Shown piece by piece: positions 1-9,300 of a stretch of DNA of 64,000 nt. The DNA is taken from NCBI GenBank assembly GCA_008828725.1, contig MEHQ01003627.1, positions 213,792 through 277,791 of the forward strand, given 5' to 3'. The notes under the pieces were generated by a model. It was not told the origin of the DNA and did no database searches. It saw only the letters and a program-made list of their open reading frames with translations. The translations under genes were made by a program, and so were the position numbers. Origin of the DNA: Saccharina japonica (taxonomy: Eukaryota > Sar > Phaeophyceae > Laminariales > Laminariaceae). The stretch's first letter is position 1, and each line of letters opens with the position of its first letter.

Positions 1-462
1 GAAACGATTCGGTTTTGTTGTTCGAAAATATTTGCTTCATTCACCGTCTGAAGGTATAATCCATCATGTAATAATAGGGATGATAGGCACCGATTCCACT
101 AAACCAAACAAGCATCAGTCTTGACAGCCAAGCTCGTAAAACAGAGCATTTGGACACAAAAGACGTGAGCACCGACACGCAGGTGGCCACCTCCTCAAGC
201 AAGCACGGTCGCCGTTCTGTTGACCTTGCTGAACGCGTTGGTAGCAGTCCGTGAGATTTTGCCAGTCCCCCGTCTCGTGTGGCGCGCGTACCTTCATCTT
301 CCACGGCCATTGTTTTTGTCAAAAGTGACCTTCACCATTATTGAAGAACTGCACACAAACGCGTTTGGGCGGGAAATAATTGGAATTAACGGCCTTAATC
401 CTTTCAGAACTGCACACAGTTTATTTTTTCGGGGGGGGAGGTATTTGGAATTAGTTGGGGGT
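1..462. other. Intergenic or intronic sequence, no gene supported
   Basis: No exon could be supported on either strand. The minus strand has an ATG at 310 followed at once by a donor-like GTACGC, but 19 nt of possible coding sequence is not evidence. The end of the stretch carries a poly-G run just before the SINE relic. Confidence 0.4.
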
Positions 463-628
463 TTTTTCCATCCCATTTACTATCTTCGCCCTCCTTCTCT
501 CTCTCCCTCTTCAGTCGTATCTCAGGTCTGGAGGCACAAAGTAGGCCCTTCTCCCCCTTCCCCACTACGGTACGTGCCTTGAATTTTAATCGCGAGGAGA
601 TTTCAGCACTTTCATCCCTCGTCAACTC
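463..628 (-). mobile_element. tRNA-derived SINE, 3' half relic
   Basis: This stretch matches the 3' half of the SINE seen better preserved at 25963-26296 and 29821-30156: a 'tccatccca' block, a CT-rich segment, then 'ggcacaaagtaggc' and 'ccccactacggta'. The RNA sense is on the minus strand. The tRNA-like head is missing here, so the copy is truncated. Confidence 0.6.
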
Positions 629-697
629 GCGTCGGATTCCTGTAGGATAGTTATCACAGCCGTAAAAGTGTTCACGCGTCGGACACATCACGATCCA

Positions 698-790
698 GAT
701 CATCTACAACACTAAAATATCGGACAGCTGAATCATGATCTAGACAATTCTAGATCCCTAGCCTGCCGTTATGAGATGGTATGCAAGCCT
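698..790. repeat. Repeat family L fragment (GATCTAGATC-rich)
   Basis: The block 'gatctagacaattctagat', a 'cctgccgttatgag' segment and a GATC-rich border recur at about 2085-2470, 6745-6970, 24175-24500, 46160-46400, 47190-47400, 52220-52740 and 59640-59880. No coding capacity was seen; the class is unknown. Confidence 0.5.
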
Positions 791-1738
791 TCTTGGGCGC
801 AGCGACCCCAAACTGCCACACCTCACGGTTAACGGTTAACCTCCTCCAGCCGCGGTTTACCACGAGAGTGTAATAAAAGCTGCATCACAGGAAATTCTTG
901 ACGGACGTTGTTTACGATACGGATACACATCGGATCCGAGCTGGTTCCAGAAGAAGCACAAAACTTCACTTTCGGGCAATAAAATCTAGATGATCGTTTG
1001 GACCAGGGCAACCCATCGGTGAAAGTTATACTTCGAGAGATGTGGACATTCTTTGATTTTGTTTAGGAGGCGCTATTTCATAGGGATTACCTTCCTATAC
1101 TAAAACCAACAAACATATATAATTAGGCCATATACCGGTCAATACGCTGAGTAATTCGACACTACACGTCTTGACATGATGGCGCCAACATGGGGAAGAC
1201 GTCCATGTTACTTATTATTTTTTCTGCGAGCCTGAAACCGCCTGCCAAATGGCTATGAAAAAAACAATATATGGAGCAAATTTGAAACCTTAGGGGCAAA
1301 ATTACCCTTATTGGAGAATACGTGTGCGCATGGTTTCTGAGATTTTGGATACAAAATTTGGCATGGTTGTTCTTCATCGTGCGTCATTTAAGGTCAGAGA
1401 CGCCAAAAAAATCCGAAAAATCATAAGGCTGGGCTTCAAGAATGAAAAATAATAAATGGAAAAGGCCAGCCCTCAGTTTTTTTTTCACATATTGCCATGA
1501 AGAACAAGCGTGCCAAACTTTGTGTCTCAACTCCCAGGAGCCATGGTGCAAATTGCCGAAGCCGTGAAGTCCCGTCTATCGTTGGAACCAGGTCGTAGCG
1601 AGTAACAGTCAGTGATACATATTTCGGCTCAAAAAGTGTAACCCCCAACCATAGCATTCCTGAAGGTCCCACCCGACGACTCCCCGGGTTTTCCTCAACG
1701 TTGTGCCGCACCAGTACACAGCCCCCCCCCCCCCCCCC
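791..1738. other. No gene seen
   Basis: The ORFs here are short and show no domain, signal peptide or splice-consistent coding segment. A poly-C run at about 1719-1739 precedes the family P element. Confidence 0.4.
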
Positions 1739-1913
1739 CTGCATGGTGTTGGCGTAAAAAGACCCTTGTGGAGACGTTGAACAATGTGCTAGCGAGCCCC
1801 GCAAGGTGTCAATAATCTCTCCATTTCGGTACGTACTTCGAAGTATGATATAACGGTGTGACCTACACTGATCAAAGTCTCCACAAGTTTTGTTTTACGC
1901 CCACATTATGCAG
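1739..1913. mobile_element. Family P MITE, copy 1
   Basis: A terminal-inverted-repeat element of about 175 bp. The right end read backwards (ctgcataatgtgggcgtaaa) matches the left end (ctgcatggtgttggcgtaaa), and an internal arm 'cttgtggagac' is mirrored as 'gtctccacaag'. It lies between a poly-C and a poly-G tract. Similar copies are at 3681-3847 and 6288-6455. Confidence 0.6.
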
Positions 1914-2084
1914 GGCGGGAGGGGGGGGGGTCCTGGCTACTTGCGTAGGCAACGTAGGCCCGCCACTTCTCCCTAAGAGACTCCTCGCGGCTCGCGGGTT
2001 TTAGCTCTCCCCCGTTCCCGTTCGTCAGATAGATTCAACACCTCGGAGAGATCAATATTTCCTACTTTGTGATCCAGATATTTA

Positions 2085-2470
2085 AGGGCAGATATATTCC
2101 TGACCTGCATGATCTGTATGATCTGTATGATCTGTATGATCTAGCTCATGTTGCCGGGTGGGAGCTGAATAAGCTGCGTGGCCTAAGACAGGTCTCCTGG
2201 ATTGGATCTGTACTACTGTAGATAAAGATGCAAAGGCACGAACCGTAGTGGGGGAGGAGGCAGAAGAGCCTACTTAAGTGACCCCGGATCTGAGTTTACG
2301 ACTATTAAGAGGGAGTGAGAAAAGAAGGGCGAAGATAATAAATGGGATGGAGAAAATATTAAAAAATATATTATACAGATCCCGCACAAGATGTCCTTGA
2401 CGGCAGGCCAGGATCTAATGATAGACGATCTAGATCGTGGTCTGTCTGTCCGATGTATGAAGTGTCCCTA
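2085..2470. repeat. Family L repeats with an interposed SINE 3' fragment
   Basis: Family L text ('cctgcatgatctgtatgatc', 'gatctagatcgtgg') flanks a plus-strand SINE 3' fragment at about 2225-2360 ('gcacgaaccgtagtggggga', 'gaccccggatctgag', 'aataaatgggatgg'). No gene is visible. Confidence 0.45.
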
Positions 2471-2628
2471 TCATTAAGCTGCAACGGGCCGGCGCGTGCA
2501 TGACGGTGGTCGAGCACAAGGAACCATCTTCCGGTATAAAAAAACGGCATCCCTTCCCTGTCAAGGACCGGGTGTGTGGGCGTGAGTAACGCACAGGCGG
2601 CGGGGAACTCCCCCCCCCCCACACACAC

Positions 2629-2873
2629 CGGAAATTAAGTTAACCCATTAAAGCTCCCATCCATATGCAAGTCCGCCTCACAGGCGGTTCTTAGCAGGAT
2701 GTAGCTCACTCTTCATGCCACTCGCCCAACACTTCACGGCGCTTCACGCTTGGTGCAAGCAATTTCTGCCTGGTTGGTAAAAACCCAACGTGCTCCGGCC
2801 CGGCATTGTAGGGATGAGAGGGTCTATGGTCATACGACTACGGCCATGCACGACATGAGTACCCCCCCCCCCC
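2629..2873 (+). mobile_element. Poly(C)-tailed retroposon family A, copy
   Basis: A dispersed repeat of about 245 bp. It contains 'atgcaagtccgcctcac', 'tcttagcaggatg', 'aaacccaacgtgctcc', 'ggtctatggtcatacgacta' and ends 'catgagtac' followed by about twelve C. The same 3' end followed by C recurs many times in the window, so I orient the element with poly(C) as its 3' tail. It inserted directly beside the ATPase exon. Confidence 0.7.
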
Positions 2874-2887
2874 TCCCTCTATCTTGC

Positions 2888-3073
2888 CTGCTTCTTGTGC
2901 ATGCGCTTGGCGGTAAGGGTGAGACACACGGTCACGGTCGCCAGGAGCCCCTCGGGTACGTTGGCGACGATGATACCGATCATGAACACGAGGTTGGCAA
3001 TCAGCTTGGTCTTCACCACGAAGCCGAGGATGAAGAAGATAACACCCAGGGTGATAGCGATGGACGAAATGAT
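2888..3073 (-). CDS. Exon of P2C-type (Na+,K+/H+,K+) ATPase alpha subunit, M3-M4 region
   Basis: This minus-strand exon encodes 62 residues of a P-type cation pump. It starts [18 protein letters not shown], a transmembrane helix matching M3, and continues through [18 protein letters not shown] into the M4 helix and CLTLTAKRM. The [20 protein letters not shown] block is diagnostic of the P2C subfamily; SERCA pumps have a different continuation after PEGL. These pumps export Na+ using ATP at the plasma membrane. The acceptor is textbook (long pyrimidine run, then TTTTTCAG). The donor appears to be the rarer GC type (CAG followed by GCAAGA); without splicing the frame stops two codons later. The exons for the phosphorylation loop (DKTGT) and the N-terminus were not found, so the neighbouring exons are outside the window or lost. 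It may be an orphan exon. Confidence 0.85.
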
Positions 3074-3137
3074 CTGAAAAATTCAATAGTCAAGAGGAAA
3101 AAAAGGCAGGGGGGTGGGGTGGTCCCACTCCCCCCCC

Positions 3138-3240
3138 TATAAATATATGATATATTTATAGGTTGGGTTGGCGTCGGTTGGCAACGACGCTGTAAAACAC
3201 GCCACTCGCTGCGTGAGCTAGACAACCAGGGTGCCGTTTT
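3138..3240 (+). repeat. 5' part (X block) of family A, left copy
   Basis: Starts with an AT-rich near-palindrome (tataaatatat...atatatttata), then 'ggttgggttggcgtcggttg' and ends 'agggtgccg' before a T run. Its reverse complement occurs at 4523-4631, directly joined to family A there, so this block is probably the 5' portion of full-length family A. Confidence 0.6.
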
Positions 3241-3412
3241 TTTTTTTTTTTTTTTTTTGGCGGTCACCAAAGCTGGCGGTCGAGTAGATCATTTGTGCGG
3301 GGTGGAGAACCTTTGCTCCGCACAAGGGGAATGGTCGTATCACGTAGTGTTAATATGGTAAGGCATCCGCGAGGCAGTTACATAGTAAAACCCATTGCTG
3401 TCTCCGGAAGTG

Positions 3413-3679
3413 GCCACACCAGAAATTAAATTAACTCATTGAAGCTGTCGTCCATATGCAAGTCCGCCTCAGAGGTGGTTCTTAGCAGGATGCAGCTCAC
3501 CCTCCATGCGACTCGCCCAGTACCTCACGGCGCTTCGCGCTTGGTGCAAGCAATGTCTGCCTGGTTGGTGAAAACCCGACGTGCTCCGTCCCGGCATTGT
3601 AGGGATGCGAGGGTCTATGGTCATACGACTACGGCCGTGCACGACATGAGTACACCTCCCCCCCCCCCCCCCCCCCCCC
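3413..3679 (+). mobile_element. Family A retroposon, copy with long poly(C) tail
   Basis: Same order of blocks as 2629-2873: 'atgcaagtccgcctcag', 'tcttagcaggatgcagctca', 'cggcattgtagggatgcgag', 'gtcatacgactacggccgtg', then ATGAGTAC and a C-rich tail of about 25 nt. The ORF across it is a product of the repeat, not a gene. Confidence 0.7.
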
Positions 3680-3680
3680 C

Positions 3681-3847
3681 GCCTGAACAATGAGGGCGGA
3701 AAAAAAAACCTTGTGGAGACAATAAACCATGTAGCGAAGCTCACCCCAAGGTGTAGAATACCTCGCAATTCGGCACTAGCCCAAAGGCGCGCTGCCTTGC
3801 TCAATGCCTCCACACGTTTTGTTTTCACGCCCCACTTTGTGCAAAGG
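3681..3847. mobile_element. Family P MITE, copy 2
   Basis: Inverted ends: 'ccttgtggagac' near the left and 'ctccacacgttttgttttca' near the right, as in copy 1 at 1739-1913. It abuts the poly(C) tail of the preceding family A copy, so it probably inserted into that tail or was jumped into by it. Confidence 0.5.
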
Positions 3848-4294
3848 TGTAACATTAACATTCCACACATCACACATAAAAAATAGTTGTGAGTTCGAGA
3901 GCAGACACATGTTAAAGTAGAGGCGCATCAATTTGTTTTTGAGGTTCCTCCCTTAAGAAGCTCTATACTAACATTTAGTCAAAAAGTGCTATGGCGTAGG
4001 TGTACGCAAACTCAAGCACCCCACATTGTGCGCGCGCGCGCGCGCGGGCGGGGGGGGGGGTCCCGACCACCTGTGCGGCGGCGGCGGCAGCGGCGGTAGT
4101 GGCGTCGACAGCCGCGAAGCTGGCCGTGGGAGGGAAACAGTCGACAGTAAAAGCTGGTAGAGGAAGCCGTCGACAGTGGAGCTGGCCGGGGTAGGCAGTC
4201 GACGACAAATCTAGTGAGGGTGTCAGCTTCGATGGTAAAGAGTTGACCGGGGAGGGAGGCACTCACGGGCAAAGCTGGCCGGGGACGGGGGGCA

Positions 4295-4522
4295 GTTGAG
4301 GCTGGGGGGGCGGGTGTACTCATGTCGTGCGCGGCCGTAGTCGTATGACCATAGACCCTCGCATCTCTACGATGCCGGGACGGAGCGTGTCGGGTTTTCA
4401 CCGACCAGGCAGACAATGCTTGCACCAAGCGCGATGCCCCGTGAGGTATTGGGCGAGTCGCATGGAGGGTGAGCTGCATCCTGCTAAGAACCGCCTGTGA
4501 GGCGGACTTGCATATGGACGAC
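4295..4522 (-). mobile_element. Family A retroposon, inverted copy joined to its X block
   Basis: Family A in reverse: poly-G, 'tgtactcatgtcgtgc', 'cgtatgaccatagaccctcg', then 'atcctgctaagaaccgcctg' and 'aggcggacttgcatatgg'. It runs straight into the reverse-complement X block at 4523-4631. Together these look like the most complete family A copy in the window, about 335 bp. Confidence 0.65.
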
Positions 4523-4631
4523 TAAAAAAAAACGGCACCCTGGTTGTCTAGCTCACGCAGCGAGTGGCGTGTTTTACAGCGTCGTTGCCAACCGACGCCA
4601 ACCCAACCTATAAATATATCATATATTTATA
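4523..4631 (-). repeat. 5' X block of family A, right copy
   Basis: Reverse complement of 3138-3240, including 'cggcaccctggttgtctagc' and the AT-rich near-palindrome; a poly-G run follows it. Confidence 0.6.
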
Positions 4632-4748
4632 GCATGGGGGGGGGGGCAGTCAACGGCAAACAACGGTCGAAGACGCAGTCGAAGACGCAGTCGACGGCAA
4701 AGTTAGCCTTTAGAGGCAGTCGAGGCTGATGAGGAAGTAAGTCAACGT

Positions 4749-5029
4749 CGCGTGCTACGATAGAGGTCCCAGTGACACTTTTTGGCGGAAATGTTTTCTG
4801 AATGATCGGGCTCCTTAACCCAAAATCGTCCGACTTTTTTCATGCTCGTGTTGCAATAGTTGTAGTTGTACAGTTAGGCCATGGGATTTGTTCACCGGGT
4901 AGAACTTTTTATTTTCGTCCAAAACAATCAGTGTGCAGGCTACTGCAGGTATAGAGGTATAGAGCTCCTCAAGTGACCACCCTCAGAAAACTCATGGTGC
5001 ACCTGCATGCAGGCTACCGTAGCATGCGT
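4749..5029. mobile_element. Family K MITE, copy 1
   Basis: About 280 bp with inverted ends: left 'cgtgctacgatagaggt', right '...ctaccgtagcatgcg'. Internal landmarks are 'ggctccttaacccaaaatcg', 'ttaggccatgg' and 'cctcaagtgaccaccctcag'. Related copies are at 11192-11433, 11832-12132 and 46671-47136. No transposase was seen. Confidence 0.65.
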
Positions 5030-6287
5030 CCAACGGGAAAACCGGCTGGGGAAGGAAGCAATCGAGGCTGCAAAACTGGCTAGGGAAGGAGGCAATCGAG
5101 ACGGCAAAGCTGGCCGCCCAAGAAGGGGGACGTCGACCGCAAAGCTGGCTGGGGGAGGAGGCATGTCCAGACGGCAAAGTTTTTGCCGGATGAAGGGGGC
5201 AGTCGACGGCGAAACTGGCGATATTTGCGGCGTAGCTGGCGACGATTGTGATACCTACAACACCACCCCTGTCGAAAAGCGGGTGGACGTCGACAACGGG
5301 CGGCAGTGGTGGTGAGGGCTTTAACGCACAGCTAGCCGGGGAGGGCATAGCTGGACGGGGAGGGAGGCACTCGACCGGCAAACCCGGCCGGGGAGGCAGA
5401 AACTCGACGGGGAAATCTGGCTGAGGAGGCAGTCGACGGGAAAAGCTGGCCCGGGGGAGGGGCAATCGATGGCAAAGCTGGCCGGATAGGGAGGGAATCG
5501 ACACGCAAAGCCGGCCAGGGAGGGAGCTAGTCGACGGCAAAGTTGCCCGGGGGAGCAGGCGAAGGCAAAGCTTACCGGGGAGGCAGTGGTGCAGCTGGCG
5601 CTAAGTGTGGCGTAGCCGGCGGCGATCGTGGAGTCAAGAACGCCCACCCCCTGTAGAGGAGCGGGTGGCCATTCGGCAACGGTGGCAAGCATCGATGGTG
5701 ACGAAATTGACGTGAAAAGCTGGACGGGGAGGCAGTCGACGTCACAGCGGGCCGGGAAGGCAGTCGAAGGCAAAACTGGCCGGGGGAGGAATGCAGCAGC
5801 TGGCCGGGGAGGGGGGTAGTCGATGGTAAAAGCTGGCTGGGGCGGGAGAAAGTCCACGGATAAACTGGCTGGGGAGAGAGGGAGTCTAAACGGCAAAGCT
5901 GGCTGACAAGGGAGATAGTCGACGGCAAAGCTAGCTGAGGCGGGAGGCAATCGACGGCAGCGTCGGTGGCGATGGCGTCGACGAGCAAAGTAGACCAAAA
6001 CGGCAGTGGTGCGGTCGGTGGGAGGGGCCGTCGACGGGTAAAGCCGGTCGGGGAGGCAGTAAAAGCCGGGGAGGCAGTCGACGGCAAAGATGGCTAGGGT
6101 GGGAGGCAGTCAACGGAAAAAAACTGGCCGGAGAGAGAGGCAGCCGACGGCAAAGCTGACCGGGAATACATACGTAGAGTTGCGTAAGTAGGCTGGTGGC
6201 AATTGTGACAGCGTTGCCGATGCGGCTGGTGTTTGCCTCGCCCACTCACGCTTGGCGGGGCAGCACGCAGATACCTGGGACCCGCCT

Positions 6288-6455
6288 CCTGCACAATGTG
6301 GGCATAAACAAAAGACACAATTGTGGAGACGTTGCATAATATAGCACACCACTAGGCGCACCGAACTGAGAGAGCATGGACACCTTGTAGGGTTTGCTAT
6401 AATAATTCATTGTTCAACGTCTCCGCAAGGATGTTTTCATGCCTACATGCCGACC
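6288..6455. mobile_element. Family P MITE, copy 3
   Basis: Left end 'cctgcacaatgtgggcat' and internal 'ttgtggagacgttgca' are mirrored by 'tcaacgtctccgcaagg' and 'catgcctacatg'. Noncoding. Confidence 0.55.
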
Positions 6456-6744
6456 ACCTGTGCGGGGACGCAGGGGCAAGTGGCGCCATGATCATACTGT
6501 AGGGGGGGGGGGGGCACTACCTGCTTTTCTCAGGCTACTCGAAATAAGGAACTCTTTTACCCTACCCAACACTCGTTTTTTCATTGATAAATGTGCGTGC
6601 AGCGCAACGAGAATCCCCCAAATCCCAATGTTGGCTACCTGTAGGCACATCACAAAAAAAAACCATAAAGCTACGAATAATTTTGGAAGAAAAATAACGA
6701 CAGCCGCCGAAGTAAAAGCAAAACAACTAAAGGTTTCACTCGTT
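6456..6744. other. No gene seen
   Basis: Contains a poly-G run at about 6501-6513 and AT-rich text without a supported exon. Confidence 0.35.
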
Positions 6745-6970
6745 GGACAGATCATGATCTGTAAATCATCTAGATCCTCACCTGCTGATATGAGATGTTG
6801 TACATGATCTGTACAGCACAGATCAAACCCAGGAAATATGCCCTAGATCATGCAGATTATACGGCTCCCACCCTGAAACATGAGCTGGAGCCTACAGATC
6901 AGGAAGACATCTTCCCTGCAAGGTCTAAATCATGGTACATCTGTATATTATCTGTCCGAGGCGTGGAAGG
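6745..6970. repeat. Family L repeat
   Basis: 'ggacagatcatgatctgtaa', 'catgcagattatacggctcc' and 'atgagctggagcctacagat' recur in the copies near 24.2, 47.2, 52.2 and 59.7 kb. Together these landmarks define a repeat of about 220 bp with GATC-rich borders. Confidence 0.5.
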
Positions 6971-7041
6971 TGTTTCAGCAGATTGCCCGTGATGTAAACA
7001 CTACCAGACCTCCGGTGCGGACACCAAAGACAAATAATAAT

Positions 7042-7137
7042 CAGGGCTGTTCACGGGTCGGGTCAAACCTCGCGGATCAGGTCGGGCCGGGTCGGGTAAG
7101 GGTGACCCGACCCGCGGGTGACCCGTGAAGACCCCTG
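7042..7137. mobile_element. hAT-type MITE with 8-bp target duplication
   Basis: A 96-bp element. The left end CAGGGCTGTTCACGGGTC and the reversed right end CAGGGGTCTTCACGGGTC agree at 16 of 18 positions. It is flanked on both sides by the same 8 bases, ATAATAAT (7034-7041 and 7138-7145). An 8-bp duplication and ends starting CAGGG are hallmarks of the hAT superfamily. It is too short to code for anything. Confidence 0.85.
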
Positions 7138-7224
7138 ATAATAATCCCGTCGGAAAATTCTTTCGACATAAAAAATAAAACTCTAGACTACCAGTACGTT
7201 TTTACTCCCCTTCTTCTGTTGTTC

Positions 7225-7320
7225 AACGTGAAATAAAAAAACATCAGCTGTGAGATCGAGGGGTTTCGTCTTATCTCCTCTTTGGAAACCTGGGTGATAC
7301 TGCGATCACGCGTACTAAAA
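7225..7320 (-). repeat. Family N repeat fragment
   Basis: 'cagctgtgagatcgagg' followed by 'tttcgtc' and 'cgatcacgcgtac' matches copies at 27315-27475 and 30280-30460 in the same orientation and 26865-26950 and 38340-38420 in reverse. Confidence 0.5.
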
Positions 7321-7479
7321 AATAGTTAATCGAAGTGCAAATCTATTGCTTACGTTGAAATCCACTCTGGAGGCGTCCTGCGGTAGGGGCATATAACCAA
7401 TCACGATCAATCAAAATCACGAGAAACAAAAAAACAAAGACTTCGTGATCAACTCCTATCAATCATCACTCGACGGACC

Positions 7480-7608
7480 ATGCCGCAAACACCAAAACTT
7501 CGGGGAAAAGTGGGCAAACAAAACAAGAAAACGTTGGAGGTGTCGTACATAGACGGGAGGCCTAACAAACGGAATCGATTGCCAACTGGCACGTACCAGG
7601 TATATTAG
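7480..7608 (+). CDS. Possible short coding exon, unrecognised
   Basis: A 42-codon ORF from ATG to TAG, starting MPQTPKLRGKVGKQNKKTLE and continuing VSYIDGRPNKRNRLPTGTYQ. It is basic and reads like protein rather than repeat. A donor-like sequence (CCAG followed by GTATAT) sits just before the stop, so it could be a first exon. There is no recognised domain, no second exon and no homologue known to me. It may be chance. Confidence 0.15.
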   Translation: MPQTPKLRGKVGKQNKKTLEVSYIDGRPNKRNRLPTGTYQVY

Positions 7609-8880
7609 TATAGCTAGTATGATTGGAATAAAAGCAGCACATCTGTCAGATGGCAAATGGGATAATAATAAATAGATACATAATAAGGTAATGATTGATT
7701 AATTGATCAATTTCGCAAAAAGGGGGAGAGGACGATATCACATCAATTGTCTGAGGGTCCTCACTTGGAGGGGTATACACATGACGCGTGCTACAATAGA
7801 GGTACAGCATCACTATTTATAGAGGTGTGAGGCGGCAGTTTTTCACGGCTACCAACTAATCGGTAGGCGCCGCTATTAATAGCCGACTATCTGACTTCGG
7901 TCGGCAAGTCGACTAGCGGAGCCAGCTGATGGCCAGCCCAACTTTCCTACTTAAGTCAGGCGAGCGAAGCGAGCTAATTCAGCCGAGGGAGCCCCGCCGA
8001 AAAAACTAAAAGTATCCCGCATTCAATAGTCCTTCGTACAAACATGGAAACCTCAAAAAGTCGGATAGTCGGCACCTCCGGGAAACGACTAACTAACAGT
8101 CCGACTAATAACTAGTTGGTGACTTACGTCGTGCCGACTCACAGCTCTAGGCATCACTTTCTGGCCAGGATGTTGCTTACTGCTAGGGCGGAGCTCTTCG
8201 GCTGAGGGATTACCCAATAAGGCGCATACCTTAGAAGGCACGCCTTATCGTTGGAATCCCATTCGTGTTTACAGTGTCCATCGGGATCGTGTCCATCGGG
8301 TTAAGCGTACCATTTTCCACGATCTCCAGTTTCTTGGGTGGTGTATACCGGGCTCGTTAAACGAAGAGCTTCAGAAAAAAGACCGTAGCACGCGTTGCCA
8401 TACTTGAACAACCGACTGATCAGAGTTGTACTACGTCCGATCCACAACCCTCTGGGTTAGGCATCTAACACCTACTTCAGTATGTACCTGCTGTTGGTAT
8501 TTGTTTCTTTACGGGTGTGACCAAGCTTGTCGTGGCCAAGGTCGGAGAATATAGAAGCAGAAACGGCTGAGGTTGCGACTACTCCGTGCGAGTTGACTAG
8601 CTATTAATAGTTGTCAACCCCTTTTTGGGACAAAAGTTTCTGAGCGGTTGAGCTCCTCAAGTGAGCCAACTACCGGCTAGTACGATACTTTTCCCTCGTA
8701 CGTTTTGTTTAGATCTAGCGCATATGGAAATGTCAGCGCGGGGGGGAAATAGGTCAAGGACTTTGTGACTGGCAAGAAATGTAGTGGCCACTTAGTCGAG
8801 TGGCCCTCATCGGCTGAAAACAAAGGGCTCAAGAGCGACCCCCCTACCGTAGCACCAGTCGACGGCCTTCTTCGAACCAT
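7609..8880. other. No gene seen; repetitive relics
   Basis: Around 7770-7810 a family K end occurs ('gacgcgtgctacaatagagg'). From 7850 to 8140 short GTCGGC / CCGACT blocks recur in both orientations. No splice-consistent coding segment was found. Confidence 0.35.
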
Positions 8881-9040
8881 GCCTTAGAAGGGCTATGCCT
8901 TATTAATAGAGGGGCCATGCCTTATTAACAGAGGGGCCATACCTTAGAGGGGTCATGCCTTAGAAGGGACATGCCTTATTAATAGAGGGACCATGCCTTA
9001 GAGGGGCCATGGCTTATAACATAGAGGGGCACACACAACG
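8881..9040 (+). repeat. Short tandem repeat 'ccatgccttattaatagagg'
   Basis: Five to six imperfect units with variants lacking 'ttaatag'. Noncoding. Confidence 0.6.
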
Positions 9041-9133
9041 AAAATGGTGGCTTCGGAAATATCTGGTCGAGATAATCCCATCTAGACGCGTCGGTCGGCG
9101 TTTGTTTGCACCTCTCCCCGGTGTCGAGAAAGC

Positions 9134-9300
9134 GTGTTATCTTATCACCTGGGTGTGATATCTTATCACCCGGGTGTGATATCTTATCACCCGGGTGTGT
9201 TATCTTATCACCCGGATGTGTCATCTTATCACCTGGGTGTGATATATTATCACCCGGGTGTGGTATCTTATCACCCGGGTGTGTTATCGTATCACCCCCG
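9134..9300 (+). repeat. 18-bp minisatellite with palindromic CACCCGGGTG core
   Basis: About nine units of 'ttatcacccgggtgtgat', each with small changes. The translated ORFs (ILSPGCD.. on one strand, HPGDKIS.. on the other) are artefacts of the repeat. The same unit occurs at 24055-24145 and, inverted and shorter, at 32258-32312. Confidence 0.85.

Larger units (their letters stand above)
4060..6170. repeat. GC-rich minisatellite, about 30-bp unit
   Basis: Dozens of degenerate units built on 'ggcagtcgacggcaaagctg' plus 'gccggggag'. It is interrupted at about 4295-4631 by family A and at 4749-5029 by a family K element. A higher-order motif ('acccctgtcgaaaagcgggtgg' at about 5262 and a relative at about 5645) recurs inside. 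Long Pro/Ser/Ala-rich ORFs on both strands are translations of the satellite, since they persist in several frames and repeat every ten residues. Confidence 0.75.

Noticed and set aside
292..310. Tiny minus-strand first exon (ATG...GAAG then GTACGC)
   Set aside because: 19 nt with a donor-like site is expected by chance.
2750..3142. 130-codon plus-strand ORF opposite the ATPase exon
   Set aside because: It is the antisense shadow of the ATPase exon joined to family A repeat sequence.
5321..5998. 225-codon Pro/Ser/Ala-rich minus-strand ORF
   Set aside because: Translation of the 30-bp satellite; an overlapping ORF in another frame has the same character.
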